64,000 nt of DNA, taken from NCBI RefSeq assembly GCF_001547525.1, contig NZ_CM003768.1, positions 372,001 to 436,000 on the forward strand. Direction: 5' to 3'. Origin of the DNA: Burkholderia anthina (GTDB lineage Bacteria > Pseudomonadota > Gammaproteobacteria > Burkholderiales > Burkholderiaceae). Below are positions 18,355 through 27,235 of the stretch, in pieces (position 1 is the stretch's first letter; every line of letters starts with the position of its first letter). Below the pieces are notes generated by a model. It searched no databases. It was not told where the DNA came from and was given only the letters and a program-made list of their open reading frames with translations. A program made the position numbers and the translations under genes.

Positions 18355-18831
18355 AAACGGAATAGCGAAAGCCCGGGACGGGCGGGTTCGGGATGCCGGC
18401 CGGGAAAACGGCGCGGCGCCGGGAGAACGGGTGAGACGCGCCGGCGCCGAATGCGGCACGGCGGCCCGTGATGCGGCTGCCCCGCCGCGGTGCACGCGGT
18501 TCGCGTGCGGGCGCCGGGCGGTACGACGGTTGGGCCAAACGCGGCCCGGCGTCGCTGGCCGATGCGCGCGACGAGCGACGCGAGCCCGAAAGTGCGTAGG
18601 ATCGTCAATCGGGCCGGAAAACGCAAGCCGACCGCGTTGCATGGCGCGGGTTCCGGGGGCTTTGACAAAGAATGTCAACGGCCGTTTCGGCCGATGGGAC
18701 GCAGGCGCGAGGCGGGCTGCGGCGTGCTGCCGGTGTCCGGCGCGTGCGACCGGACGCGCCGCGCCGGGCGACACCGCGCACGCGAACGCCGCGCCGTGTC
18801 GAACGTTCGCGCCCGTGCCGCCTGCGTTCGC
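18355..18831. other. 477-bp intergenic region between pqiC and the Gcr-type gene
   Basis: No convincing gene seen. It contains a TTGACA-AAGAA-TGTCAA inverted repeat (18662-18678) followed by a CGGCCG-TTT-CGGCCG hairpin (18679-18693). These may be a regulatory site for the membrane-protein gene or a weak end for pqi transcription. No matching -10 box was found. Confidence 0.4.
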
Positions 18832-19554
18832 TTATGCGCCCGACTTGCCCGTCGCGCCGGCGTCGCCGCCGGGCGTCGGGTTGGCCGGACACGGCACGAC
18901 CGGCGCGGCGGCCGTCTTGCCGCCAGCAGCCGGCGCGGCCGCCGCGCCGCCGCGAGCGGCCATCGCGCGCACGCCGGCCGCGGCCTGCGTCGCAATCACG
19001 TCGAGCGCGCGCCGGTGGCCGGCGACGAGCGCGTCGTAGCCGTCGGCGACGGGTTCCGCGACGCTCGTGCGGCAGGTCATCACGGCCTGCGTGGCGAGCG
19101 AGCGCACGCTCCACACGGCGTCGAGCGCGGCGCGCTTGCCCGGCCACGACTCGAAGCGCTGCACGTTCACGCTGATCCGGTACACGGGCACGCCGGCCGG
19201 ATAGGCGGAATTCGCGACGTCGATCGTGCCGAGCTGCGCGGCGAGATCGTCCGACAGCGCGCGGCGGATCTCGTCGGCGGGCGGCGACGCCCAGCGTTCC
19301 TGCTCGAGCACGTCGACCTGCGCGGCGTTCTTCTGCACGACCAGCTGGTTCTTCGCGACCTGCTCGGGCACGCCGACCGACGGCACCTCGATCAGGAACG
19401 CCGGGTTGGCCGGCGCGGTGCGCAGCGGCGCTGCGGCGTCGGCCGGGCTGAGCGTGTAGAACCGCGCGGGCGGCGAGCTGCACGCGGCGAGCGCGAGTGC
19501 GGCGAGTGCTGCCGCCGCGCCGCTCGCGAAACCGTTCACGCGTGTCGTCGTCAT
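18832..19554 (-). CDS. pqiC: PqiC-like outer-membrane lipoprotein
   Basis: A 240-residue lipoprotein (ABC-type transport auxiliary lipoprotein family). It has a signal peptide with lipobox LAAC and acylated cysteine 25, followed by the family start FYTLSPADAA. In E. coli PqiC sits on the inner face of the outer membrane and receives the tip of the PqiB needle. The C-terminal 50 residues are alanine/glycine/proline-rich and look disordered. Its ATG overlaps the pqiB stop (ATGA). Last gene of the pqiA-pqiA-pqiB-pqiC operon. Confidence 0.88.
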   Translation of the reverse strand: MTTTRVNGFASGAAAALAALALAACSSPPARFYTLSPADAAAPLRTAPANPAFLIEVPSVGVPEQVAKNQLVVQKNAAQVDVLEQERWASPPADEIRRALSDDLAAQLGTIDVANSAYPAGVPVYRISVNVQRFESWPGKRAALDAVWSVRSLATQAVMTCRTSVAEPVADGYDALVAGHRRALDVIATQAAAGVRAMAARGGAAAAPAAGGKTAAAPVVPCPANPTPGGDAGATGKSGA

Positions 19555-21170
19555 GGTTGATCTCCTGGCTTGCCCTTGAGCAGCGATTCGGGGTGACGCT
19601 CGAGATAATCGGCGAGCGCATTCAGCGATTGCAGCGTGCGCGTGAGCTCCTTCAGCGCGCCGCGCACGTCGGACTGCAGCGGCGAATCCTGCTGCAGCGT
19701 CGCCTCGGCGGTCGAGAAGGTCTGCTTCGCGGCCGACAGCGTGTCGCGCGCTTGCGGCGCGACCTGCGTGTCGAGCTGCTTGAACAGCTTGTCGGCGTTC
19801 GCGAGCGCGCTGTTCAGGTTTGCGCCGATCTGGTCGAACGGCACCTTGTCGAGCTTCTTCGCGATGTCGGCGACCTGCAGCTGCAGCTCGTCGAGCGTAT
19901 TGGGCACGGTCGGCAGCTCGAGCGGCTGGTGGGCCGTGTCGATCTTCGCGGCCGGCGCCTTCGGGAAGAAGTCGAGCGCGACGTACAGCTGGCTCGTCAG
20001 CAGGTTGCCGGTGCGCAGCTGGCCGCGCAGCCCGTGCTGGACGAGCCGCTCGACGATCTCGCGGCGCGCCGGTTCGCCCTTGCTCTCGATCGTCTCGCGG
20101 AAGCGGCGGCCGAGGCGTTCCGGATACACGTTCATCGTCACCGGCATCAGGAAGTTCTTCGTCTTCGGATCGAAGTCGATGCCGATGTTCGTCACCTCGC
20201 CGAGCACGATGCCGCGGAAGTCGACCGGCGCGCCGACGGCGAGCCCGCGCAGCGACTGGTTGAAGTTCATCACGACCTGCAGCGGCTGGCCGTCCGGGTC
20301 GCGCATTGCGTCGCCTTCGTCGGAGCCGAGACGGAACGTCGTGTTGTTCGGCGCGGTCGTGCCGGTGCCCTGGTTCGGCGGCGTCTGGAACGCGATGCCG
20401 CCGAGGATCACCGTCGCGAGCGACTGCGTGTTCAGCTTCAGGCCGCTCGAATCGAGCCGCAAGTCGACGCCGCTCGCCTGCCACCACCGCGTGTTCATCC
20501 CGATGTACTGGTCGTACGGCGCATTGACGAACACGTTGAACGTGACGCCCGTGCCGTCCTTGTCGAGCGAGAAGCCGACCACCTGGCCGACCTGCACGCG
20601 GCGGTAGTAGACCGGCGAGCCGATGTCGACCGAGCCGAGCGAATCGCCGCGCAGCACGTACTGCGTGCCTTTCTGGTCGCCCGTGACGGCGGGCGGCGTC
20701 TCGAGGCCCGTGAAGTCGGTCAGCGTGTCCTGGCCGTGGCCGGCGTCGACGCCGATGTATGCGCCGGACAGCAGCGTGCCGAGCCCCGACACGCCGGTCG
20801 CGCCGACGCGCGGCCGCACGATCCAGAAGCGCGAGCCCTTGACCGCGAAGTCCTCGGCTTCCTTCTTGAGCTGCACCTGGACCAGCACGCGCGACAGGTC
20901 CTTCGACAGCTTGATCGTCTTGACCATGCCGATCTCGACGTCCTTGTACTTGACCTGGGTCTTGCCCGGCTCGAGCCCTTCGGCGCTGTGGAAGCTGATC
21001 GTGATTTCCGGGCCGCGCTCGCGCACGGACTTGATCACGAGGCCGATGCCGATCAGCGCGGCGATCAGCGGCACGAGCCAGACGAGCGACGGCAGCCAGC
21101 CGCTTTTCGTCGAGATCGCCGGATCGGGCGGCCGGGGCGCGTCTTGCTGCGGGCCTTGTGGATTATTCAT
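19551..21170 (-). CDS. pqiB: PqiB, MCE-domain intermembrane transport protein
   Basis: A 539-residue protein with one N-terminal transmembrane helix (about 26-48: LPSLVWLVPLIAALIGIGLV) and three consecutive MCE/MlaD domains. Each begins with the typical motif: ISFHSAEGLEPGKTQVKYKD near 60, YVLRGDSLGSVDIGSPVYYR near 175 and MNFNQSLRGLAVGAPVDFRG near 295. A long C-terminal helical region (about 420-530) follows that would build the needle. In E. coli, PqiB hexamers bridge inner and outer membranes and move lipids. It overlaps the second pqiA gene by 8 bp and pqiC by 4 bp. Confidence 0.92.
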   Translation of the reverse strand: MNNPQGPQQDAPRPPDPAISTKSGWLPSLVWLVPLIAALIGIGLVIKSVRERGPEITISFHSAEGLEPGKTQVKYKDVEIGMVKTIKLSKDLSRVLVQVQLKKEAEDFAVKGSRFWIVRPRVGATGVSGLGTLLSGAYIGVDAGHGQDTLTDFTGLETPPAVTGDQKGTQYVLRGDSLGSVDIGSPVYYRRVQVGQVVGFSLDKDGTGVTFNVFVNAPYDQYIGMNTRWWQASGVDLRLDSSGLKLNTQSLATVILGGIAFQTPPNQGTGTTAPNNTTFRLGSDEGDAMRDPDGQPLQVVMNFNQSLRGLAVGAPVDFRGIVLGEVTNIGIDFDPKTKNFLMPVTMNVYPERLGRRFRETIESKGEPARREIVERLVQHGLRGQLRTGNLLTSQLYVALDFFPKAPAAKIDTAHQPLELPTVPNTLDELQLQVADIAKKLDKVPFDQIGANLNSALANADKLFKQLDTQVAPQARDTLSAAKQTFSTAEATLQQDSPLQSDVRGALKELTRTLQSLNALADYLERHPESLLKGKPGDQP

Positions 21171-21798
21171 GGTGATTCCCTGAGGTTTCGACTGGATCCC
21201 AGATCAGGCGGGGATCGAACTGCATCGACGCGAGCATCGTCAGGATCACGACCGAGCCGAACGCGAGCGCGCCGGGGCCGGCCGTGATGACGGCGAGCGA
21301 ACGGAAATGGACGAGCGCGACGGTCAGCGTCACGACGAAGATGTCGAGCATCGACCAGCGGCCGATGCGCTCGACGATCCGGTACAGGCGCGTGCGCTGC
21401 AGCGGCCGCCAGGCGGCGCGGCGCTGCGCGCTGGTCACGAGAATCGTCAGCACGCCGAGCTTGAGCATCGGCACCAGAATGCTGGCGACGAACACGACCA
21501 CGGCGAGCGGCCAGTCGCCGGACGTCCAGAAATAGATGACGCCGCTCATGATCGTGTCCTGCTGCGAGCCGACGATCGACGACGTGCGCATGATCGGCAG
21601 CAGGTTCGCCGGAATGTACAGGATCGCGGCCGCGAGCAGCAGCGCCCACGTGCGCATGATGCTGTTCGGCGTGCGCACGTGAAGCGCGCTGCCGCAGCGC
21701 GCGCAATGCGCGTGCGGCCGGTCGATCGTCTGCACGAGCCCGCATGCGTGGCAACTGGCGTAGCCCTCGCGGGCGGCGGTCGGCGTGGCCCTCGTCAT
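21163..21798 (-). CDS. pqiA: PqiA-like membrane protein, second copy
   Basis: A 211-residue inner-membrane protein with an N-terminal zinc-ribbon (CHACG at about 16-20 and CARCG near 32-36). Four hydrophobic segments of a PqiA domain follow, containing the NLLPIM motif. It corresponds to one half of E. coli PqiA, which is a 417-residue tandem duplication. Here the two halves are separate genes, this one following the first with an ATGA overlap. It presumably pairs with the first PqiA half to feed lipids to PqiB. Start chosen at MTRATPTAAREGY. Confidence 0.87.
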   Translation of the reverse strand: MTRATPTAAREGYASCHACGLVQTIDRPHAHCARCGSALHVRTPNSIMRTWALLLAAAILYIPANLLPIMRTSSIVGSQQDTIMSGVIYFWTSGDWPLAVVVFVASILVPMLKLGVLTILVTSAQRRAAWRPLQRTRLYRIVERIGRWSMLDIFVVTLTVALVHFRSLAVITAGPGALAFGSVVILTMLASMQFDPRLIWDPVETSGNHHE

Positions 21799-22460
21799 CG
21801 GCGGGGCGCGTCCGGCAGCGGCGCGGCGGCGTCGGGCCGCCCGGGCGCGCGGCCGGCGCGCAGATCGTCGGCGATGTCCCACACCGTACGCGGGTCGAAC
21901 ATCAGCACGACGGCGGTCATCAGCGTGAGCGCGCCGAACGCGAACAGCGCCGCGTCCGGCACGACGCGCGCGAGGCTCACCATTTTCACGATCGTGACCA
22001 CGATGCCGAGCATGAACACCTCGATCATCCCCCACGGCCGCACGAGCTGGATCGTGCGCAGCACGAGGTTCAGGCCCGGCGGCACGACGCCGCGGCGGAT
22101 CGGCAGCAGCACGTAGAGCAGCGCGGCCATCTCGACGAGCGGGAACAGCACGGTCGAGCAGAACACCATCACGCCGACGGCCGCCATGTCCTGATGCCAC
22201 AGCGTGTCGATCGCGCCGATCAGCGTCGTCTGCACGCGGGTGCCGTTCAGGTCCATTTCCAGGATCGGGAACGCCTGCGCGATGATGAACGTGACGAGCG
22301 CCGCGACCGCGAGCGCGGTGATGCGCTCGATCTGCGTGGTGCTGTTGCGATAGAGCAGCGCGTCGCAGCGCGGACAGCGCGCGATTTCGCGACCGTGAAG
22401 ACGCGGTTTATGCAACAGTGCGTCGCATTCGTGGCAGGCAATCAGGTCGTATCGTTGCAT
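21795..22460 (-). CDS. pqiA: PqiA-like membrane protein, first copy
   Basis: A 221-residue protein with the N-terminal zinc ribbon (CHECD at 9-13, CPRCD at about 30-34) and the four-helix PqiA membrane domain. It includes IAQAFPILEMDLNG, which aligns with the NLLPIM region of the other half. Start at MQRYDLIACHECDALL is chosen because it places the first Cys pair close to the N-terminus as in PqiA; an in-frame extension upstream is basic and unlike the family. First gene of the pqi operon, divergent from the cytochrome b561 gene across a 257-bp region. Confidence 0.87.
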   Translation of the reverse strand: MQRYDLIACHECDALLHKPRLHGREIARCPRCDALLYRNSTTQIERITALAVAALVTFIIAQAFPILEMDLNGTRVQTTLIGAIDTLWHQDMAAVGVMVFCSTVLFPLVEMAALLYVLLPIRRGVVPPGLNLVLRTIQLVRPWGMIEVFMLGIVVTIVKMVSLARVVPDAALFAFGALTLMTAVVLMFDPRTVWDIADDLRAGRAPGRPDAAAPLPDAPRR

Positions 22461-22717
22461 GGAAAAGGCGGTGTTGCGGCGGCTCGGGGACGCGTCGACG
22501 GGGCCGGAACCCGCGCCAATCTTACCAAAACGGCTTTTTCGATGGGTCAACGTCCGGTTGCCGGGTGACCGGGCGGTAACATGACGCAGGCATGGCAGCC
22601 GGCTGGCGCGCCTGTTCTCAGAGTCCGCGCGGGACAAAAGGTTGCGGTAGCATGGCGGCCTTGACTCGCGTCGGTCGAATTTGCCGGCGCAGCCGTTCGC
22701 TCAACTGAGGACCCACG

Positions 22718-23278
22718 ATGGCATCGAATTCGCTGCCGGCCCGGCCGGTACGTTACTCGCAGACCGCGATCGCGCTGCACTGGCTGATCGCGCTGCTGAT
22801 TATCTGCGGCTTCGCGCTCGGCTGGGTGATGACGGACATCCCCGGCTTCACGCCGACCAAGCTGAAGTACTTCTCGTGGCACAAGTGGATCGGCGTGACG
22901 GTGTTCGCGCTGGCCGTCGTGCGCGTGCTGTGGCGTGCGACCCACGTGCCGCCGCCGCTGCCGGACGACACGCCGGCGTGGCAGCGCGCGGCGTCGCACG
23001 GCGTGCACATGCTGCTGTACGTACTGATGATCGTGATCCCGGCGACGGGCTACCTGTACAGCTCGGCGTCGAACATCCCGGTCGTCTATCTCGGCATCGT
23101 GCCGCTGCCGCGCCTGATCGACCCCGATCCGGCGCTCAAGGAAACCTTCAAGACGCTGCACGTGACTTTGAATTACATTCTGCTTGCGCTCGTTTCGCTG
23201 CACGTGCTCGCGGCGCTCAAGCACCAGCTGTTGGACCGCGACGGCCTGCTGTCGCGCATGCTTCCCTTTGCCAAATGA
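22718..23278 (+). CDS. Cytochrome b561
   Basis: A 186-residue four-helix inner-membrane di-haem cytochrome b of the prokaryotic b561 group. Candidate haem histidines are His21 (ALHWLIALL), His55 (FSWHKWIGV) and the histidines of [12 protein letters not shown] and [13 protein letters not shown] near the C-terminus. The group transfers electrons from quinol, in some cases for superoxide or ascorbate chemistry. Two YceI genes follow directly, as in E. coli yceJ-yceI, suggesting joint roles in quinone-lipid handling or stress. The stop codon lies eight bases before the start of the first YceI gene. Confidence 0.88.
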   Translation: MASNSLPARPVRYSQTAIALHWLIALLIICGFALGWVMTDIPGFTPTKLKYFSWHKWIGVTVFALAVVRVLWRATHVPPPLPDDTPAWQRAASHGVHMLLYVLMIVIPATGYLYSSASNIPVVYLGIVPLPRLIDPDPALKETFKTLHVTLNYILLALVSLHVLAALKHQLLDRDGLLSRMLPFAK

Positions 23279-23286
23279 AGGATCCC

Positions 23287-23847
23287 ATGAAAGTGTCTTT
23301 CTCCCGCTCCATGCTGACCGCGTTCGCCGCGGCGGCGCTTGTCGCGTCGGGCGCGGCGCATGCCGATGTCGATCTCGCGAAGAGCAAGGTGTCCGCCGTG
23401 TCGAAGCAGATGAACGTGCCGACCGAAGGCGCGTTCAAGAAATTTTCCGCGCAGGTGAAGTTCGACCCGGCCAAAGCCGCGCAGGGCAGCGCGCAAATGA
23501 CGATCGACGTCGCGAGCTTCGACCTCGGCGACAAGATGTACAACGACCAGGTCGCCGGCAAGGACTGGTTCGACGCGAAGACCTATCCGCAGGCGACCTT
23601 CGTGTCGTCGGCGATCGCGCCGGCCGGCGGCAACAAGTACAACGTGACCGGCAAGCTGACGATCAAGGGCAAGGCCGAGACCGTCACGGTGCCCGTCACC
23701 GTCACGCAGAGCGGCGCGACGCAGACGTTCGACGGCGTGCTGCCGATCAAGCGTTCGGCCTTCAACGTCGGCACCGGCGAGTGGAAGGACACGTCGATCG
23801 TCGCGGACGAAGTACAGATCAAGTTCCATCTCGTCGCAACGAAGTAA
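23287..23847 (+). CDS. yceI: YceI-family periplasmic lipid-binding protein, copy 1
   Basis: A 186-residue secreted lipocalin-like beta-barrel with a signal peptide (about 1-24; [18 protein letters not shown], cleavage after AHA). Family members bind polyprenyl chains such as ubiquinone-8 precursors. Family features include [25 protein letters not shown] and [11 protein letters not shown]. Start 23287 is preferred over an ATG 12 bases earlier because AAGGA stands at a proper distance and the signal peptide begins directly. Probably co-transcribed with the cytochrome b561 gene. Confidence 0.88.
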   Translation: MKVSFSRSMLTAFAAAALVASGAAHADVDLAKSKVSAVSKQMNVPTEGAFKKFSAQVKFDPAKAAQGSAQMTIDVASFDLGDKMYNDQVAGKDWFDAKTYPQATFVSSAIAPAGGNKYNVTGKLTIKGKAETVTVPVTVTQSGATQTFDGVLPIKRSAFNVGTGEWKDTSIVADEVQIKFHLVATK

Positions 23848-23912
23848 GCGGCTGGTTGCCGCCTCAACTGAATGCCGCGCGAGGGCGCGGCGCCGTTTCC
23901 AGGAGAAAAAGT

Positions 23913-24494
23913 TTGAAAAAGCATCTGATCATCGCCGCCGGCGCGCTGGCCGCTTCGCTGTCGTTCTCGGCCTTCGCCGAAAGCGCGACCTACGAGTTCG
24001 ACTCGAGCCACACGTACCCGAGCTTCGAGGCCGACCATTTCGGCGGCCTGTCGGTCTGGCGCGGCAAGTTCGACAAGTCGAGCGGCACCGTGACGCTCGA
24101 TCGCGCGGCGAAGACCGGCACGGTCGACGTGACGACCGACATCGCGTCGATCCACACGGGCAGCGCGAAGCTCGACGAGCACCTGCAGACGGCCGAGTTC
24201 TTCGACGTGGCGAAGTTCCCGCAGGCGAACTACAAGGGCACGATCAAGTTCGACGGCGACAAGCCGGTGTCGGTGGTCGGCAACCTGACGCTGCATGGCG
24301 TCACGAAGCCGCTCACGCTGAAGATCGATTCGTTCAAGTGCATGCCGCACCCGATGCTCAAGCGTGAAGTGTGCGGCGTCGACGCGGTCGGCGAATTCAG
24401 CCGCGACGATTTCGGCCTCGACTACGGCAAGCAGTACGGCTTCAAGATGAAGACGAAGCTGCTGATCACGGCCGAAGCCGTCAAGCAGCAGTAA
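23913..24494 (+). CDS. yceI: YceI-family periplasmic protein, copy 2 (TTG start)
   Basis: A 193-residue YceI homologue with a clean signal peptide ([22 protein letters not shown], counting TTG as Met) and the family core [41 protein letters not shown] follows, and two cysteines near the C-terminus (about 147 and 156) may form a disulfide. The start codon is TTG at 23913, supported by AGGAG eight bases upstream; no ATG lies near. It follows copy 1 by 65 bp and ends in a strong terminator. The two copies are clearly diverged, so they are not a recent duplication. Confidence 0.88.
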   Translation: MKKHLIIAAGALAASLSFSAFAESATYEFDSSHTYPSFEADHFGGLSVWRGKFDKSSGTVTLDRAAKTGTVDVTTDIASIHTGSAKLDEHLQTAEFFDVAKFPQANYKGTIKFDGDKPVSVVGNLTLHGVTKPLTLKIDSFKCMPHPMLKREVCGVDAVGEFSRDDFGLDYGKQYGFKMKTKLLITAEAVKQQ

Positions 24495-24537
24495 TACTCC
24501 CCGACGCGGCCGGCCATCGCGTCGGCCCCCCGCGGGC

Positions 24538-24578
24538 AAACCGCCGCGCTCCCGTTACCGGGGCGCGGCGGTTTTTTT
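24538..24578 (+). terminator. Rho-independent terminator after the b561-YceI operon
   Basis: CCGCCGCGCTCCC pairs with GGGGCGCGGCGG around a short GTTACC loop and is followed by TTTTTTT (24572-24578). Confidence 0.88.
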
Positions 24579-24694
24579 GCGCGCCTATAATCGCCCGAAC
24601 GTCGCATGTGGCCATGTGGCGCCGGGCAGGCCGACGGCGCGACGTCGGCCGCCTCGAACATCGAACAGAACGTACAACGACAAGGAGATCGCCG

Positions 24695-25972
24695 ATGCAT
24701 GCCGTCACGCAGTCCAGCTCCATGGCTTCGTCGCCGCGCGTCTGGCGCGCGGTGGTCGCCGCGTCGATCGGCAACGCGCTCGAGTGGTTCGATCTCGTCG
24801 TCTACGGCTTTTTCGCGGTGACGATCTCGAAGCTGTTCTTCCCGGCCGGCAACGACACCGTGTCGCTGCTGCTCACGCTCGGCACTTTCGGCGTGTCGTT
24901 CTTCATGCGGCCGCTCGGCGCGATCGTGCTCGGCGCATACGCCGATCGCGCGGGCCGCAAGGCCGCGCTCACGCTGTCGATCCTGCTGATGATGGCCGGT
25001 ACGCTCGTGATCGCGGTGTTGCCGACTTACCAGACGATCGGCGTCGCGGCGCCGCTGATCCTCGTCGCCGCGCGGCTGATGCAGGGCTTCTCGGCGGGCG
25101 GCGAGTTCGGCAGCGCGACCGCGTTCCTCGCCGAGCATGTGCCCGGGCGGCGCGGTTTCTTCGCGAGCTGGCAGGTCGCGAGCCAGGGGCTCACGACGCT
25201 GCTCGCGGCCGGCTTCGGCACCGTGCTGAACGCGCAGCTCACGGCGGACCAGATGGCTGCGTGGGGTTGGCGCGTGCCGTTCTTCTTCGGGCTGCTGCTC
25301 GGGCCGGTCGCGTACTACATCCGCGCGAAGGTCGACGAGACGCCCGAATTCCTCGCGGCCGAAAGCACCGCGAGCCCGCTGCGCGATACGTTCGCGTCGC
25401 ACAAGGCGCGGCTCGTCGCCGCGATGGGCGTGGTCGTGCTCGGCACCGTCGCGACCTATCTCGTGCTGTTCATGCCGACCTACGGCGTGAAGCAGCTCGG
25501 CCTCGCGCCGTCGGCCGCTTTTGCCGCGATTCTCGTGGTCGGCGTGATCCAGATGGCGTTCGCGCCGCTCGTCGGCCACTGGTCGGATCGCTATGGCCGC
25601 GTGCGCGTGATGATCGCGCCGGCCGTCGGCATTCTCGTGCTGATCTATCCGGCGTTCGCGTATCTGGTCGCGCATCCGGGTTTCGGCACGCTGATCGCGC
25701 TGCAGGTGCTGCTCGCGTTCCTGATGACCGGCTATTTCGCGGCGCTGCCGGGGCTGTTGTCCGAGGTGTTTCCGGTGCAGACGCGCACGACCGGGATGTC
25801 GCTCGCGTACAACGTCGCGGTGACGATCTTCGGCGGCTTCGGGCCGTTCATCATCGCGTGGCTGATCAAGACGACCGGGATGAAGACCGCGCCGAGTTTC
25901 TACCTGATGTTCGCGGCCGTGCTGAGCCTCGTGGCGCTGGTGGTGCTGCGGCGGCGGTTCGGGTTCCGGTGA
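24695..25972 (+). CDS. MFS transporter, metabolite:H+ symporter family (MHS)
   Basis: A 425-residue twelve-helix permease. The start (SSPRVWRAVVAASIGNALEWFDLVVYGFFA), the loop 2-3 motif GAYADRAGRKAALTLS and the helix 4-5 segment RLMQGFSAGGEFGSATAFLAE are typical of the MHS group (citrate, alpha-ketoglutarate, proline/betaine and shikimate transporters). The substrate cannot be told; a small carboxylate or osmolyte is most likely. Start at MHAVTQSSSMASS is supported by AAGGAG upstream. Monocistronic between two terminators. Confidence 0.88.
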   Translation: MHAVTQSSSMASSPRVWRAVVAASIGNALEWFDLVVYGFFAVTISKLFFPAGNDTVSLLLTLGTFGVSFFMRPLGAIVLGAYADRAGRKAALTLSILLMMAGTLVIAVLPTYQTIGVAAPLILVAARLMQGFSAGGEFGSATAFLAEHVPGRRGFFASWQVASQGLTTLLAAGFGTVLNAQLTADQMAAWGWRVPFFFGLLLGPVAYYIRAKVDETPEFLAAESTASPLRDTFASHKARLVAAMGVVVLGTVATYLVLFMPTYGVKQLGLAPSAAFAAILVVGVIQMAFAPLVGHWSDRYGRVRVMIAPAVGILVLIYPAFAYLVAHPGFGTLIALQVLLAFLMTGYFAALPGLLSEVFPVQTRTTGMSLAYNVAVTIFGGFGPFIIAWLIKTTGMKTAPSFYLMFAAVLSLVALVVLRRRFGFR

Positions 25973-25981
25973 GGCTTGGGT

Positions 25982-26028
25982 GAGGCGGCGATGTGTCCGC
26001 CGCCCTCCAAAGGGGGGGCGATTTTTTT
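25982..26028 (+). terminator. Probable terminator after the MFS gene
   Basis: GAGGCGGCG and CGCCGCCCTC (25982-26007, one bulge) form a stem soon after the stop codon. A T7 run lies at 26022-26028, separated by a G-rich stretch, so the structure is not canonical. Confidence 0.5.
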
Positions 26029-26192
26029 ATGTGCCGCCTTTTTCGGTTGGTGATATTTCGGAGACTGCCCTGTAGCTCGAAATGAGCCTTACAAAATTCA
26101 GTCACGTCTTATGGCGATTTTGCCCTTCGCTTTGTAGAGTCTTGCGGGATATTTCGCAAACCACTCGGGCAATTTAGCCGGAAAGGACTGAT

Positions 26193-26576
26193 ATGGCGGT
26201 TCAGGCACCACCGAAGACGGGCTTCGAGAAATGGCAGGACGGCATCGACAAGGCGGTAGGCGATACCAGATGGGATTCCCGGGATTGCGAAATCCGGATG
26301 GCAGTTGATGAGTACAGCATCTGCAAGTCGTCCCCCTACGAAATTCTGGAGAAGAAATTCGATGGCGACCAGGAGCGAATAGTCTTTCGCTTGAAGAATC
26401 GCAGTAGTCGATGCCGTTACTCTGTCGTAGAAGTTGAGCGAGCAAGCGGCTACAACTGGAACGTGAGCGGCTACCAATCTTTGGAAGGGTTTCGGAAAAG
26501 AGATTTACCGGAATGGAGTAATTCACCGTTACCAGAAAGGCAAATATTGTCGTGCTCGATGACCGGGCCGGATTGA
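26193..26576 (+). CDS. Hypothetical protein, possibly a chimera of truncated genes
   Basis: A 127-residue frame with a good GGAAAGGA site upstream and markedly less GC-biased codons than the neighbours. Residues 9-40 (TGFEKWQDGIDKAVGDT, then DCEIRMAVDEY) resemble, from memory, the N-terminus of a Burkholderia family associated with peptidoglycan-acting or type VI effectors. After residue 40 the resemblance stops. The remainder (FDGDQERIVFRLKNR, VVEVERASGYNW) looks like the end of a small unrelated protein. No signal peptide or membrane segment is present. It may be a deletion-made fusion of an effector start and an immunity-protein end. This is inference; function unknown. Confidence 0.5.
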   Translation: MAVQAPPKTGFEKWQDGIDKAVGDTRWDSRDCEIRMAVDEYSICKSSPYEILEKKFDGDQERIVFRLKNRSSRCRYSVVEVERASGYNWNVSGYQSLEGFRKRDLPEWSNSPLPERQILSCSMTGPD

Positions 26577-26590
26577 GTTGGAAGCCGGAA

Positions 26591-26833
26591 TCATGTAGAC
26601 GGATTACCTTCCGATTCGCAGACCGGCTTCGCCGGCATCGACCATGGTTTCGCATCAACCTTCGCAATCGCGCGCCCTACCAGCGCATCGAGCGCTTGCC
26701 GGAGTTGCGAGTCGACGGTCGTGCCGAATTCACGCGGCGGCAGCGCCGCACTCGTCGACCGATCGACCTTCGCGTGCGGGAACGGGACGGGCACGAGCCG
26801 GTTCGCATCCGGCGCGCCGGGCGGTGGTTTCAC
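26591..26833 (-). pseudogene. Possible 3' gene remnant, 80 codons from GTG
   Basis: In this minus frame nearly every codon ends in G or C, the pattern of native coding sequence here, unlike the lower-GC frames on both sides. It could start at GTG 26833, which follows directly on an in-frame TAA and has no ribosome-binding site. It is therefore more likely the surviving end of a gene whose front was removed. The product is not recognised. Confidence 0.3.
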
Positions 26834-26889
26834 TTATGCGGCAAAGCCAACTGCGCATTGAAGGCGATGCAATACAGGACAGGGCGAAT

Positions 26890-27141
26890 ATGCGCAAAAT
26901 CGTATTATTAGTCGCGGCTATTACTTTTCCAATCATCTCCATAGCCGCGCCGGATACCTCGGTTCAGAGTGAGCGCGAACTGCGCGGCGAATGCTCGAAC
27001 GGAGTGATTGGCGTCTCCTCATTGGGCGGAGGTGCTATAGGCAATGCACTTGAGATGCAGCGTCTGGCCTGTGTTGCAGAACTCAACAACAGACGCGCCG
27101 CGCAACTACGCGACGCGGTGTCTGACTTGCCGTTGAAATAG
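26890..27141 (+). CDS. Small secreted protein, unknown function
   Basis: An 83-residue protein with a clear signal peptide (MRKIVLLVAAITFPIISIAA, cleavage before PDTS). The short mature domain has two cysteines, in GECSNG and RLACVAEL, that could form one disulfide in the periplasm. The glycine-rich stretch GVSSLGGGAIGN may be a loop. Codon use is less GC-rich than in core genes, suggesting later acquisition. Start chosen at 26890 because it begins the signal peptide; an in-frame ATG at 26836 would add a polar extension. It lies in the same islet as the chimeric ORF at 26193 and downstream of no obvious promoter. Function unknown; an immunity or envelope protein is possible. Confidence 0.6.
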   Translation: MRKIVLLVAAITFPIISIAAPDTSVQSERELRGECSNGVIGVSSLGGGAIGNALEMQRLACVAELNNRRAAQLRDAVSDLPLK

Positions 27142-27235
27142 CGTGGCCATATCCCCATCGCGACGCGACGGCACGATACCGTAGCCCGCCACCTGTGCCG
27201 TCGCGCCGCGAGAAGAGGGCGGCGACGCCCACATG

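Noticed and set aside
18662..18678. TTGACA...TGTCAA as a promoter of the Gcr-type gene
   Set aside because: No acceptable -10 box at 16-18 bp on either strand; kept only as an inverted repeat in the gap description.
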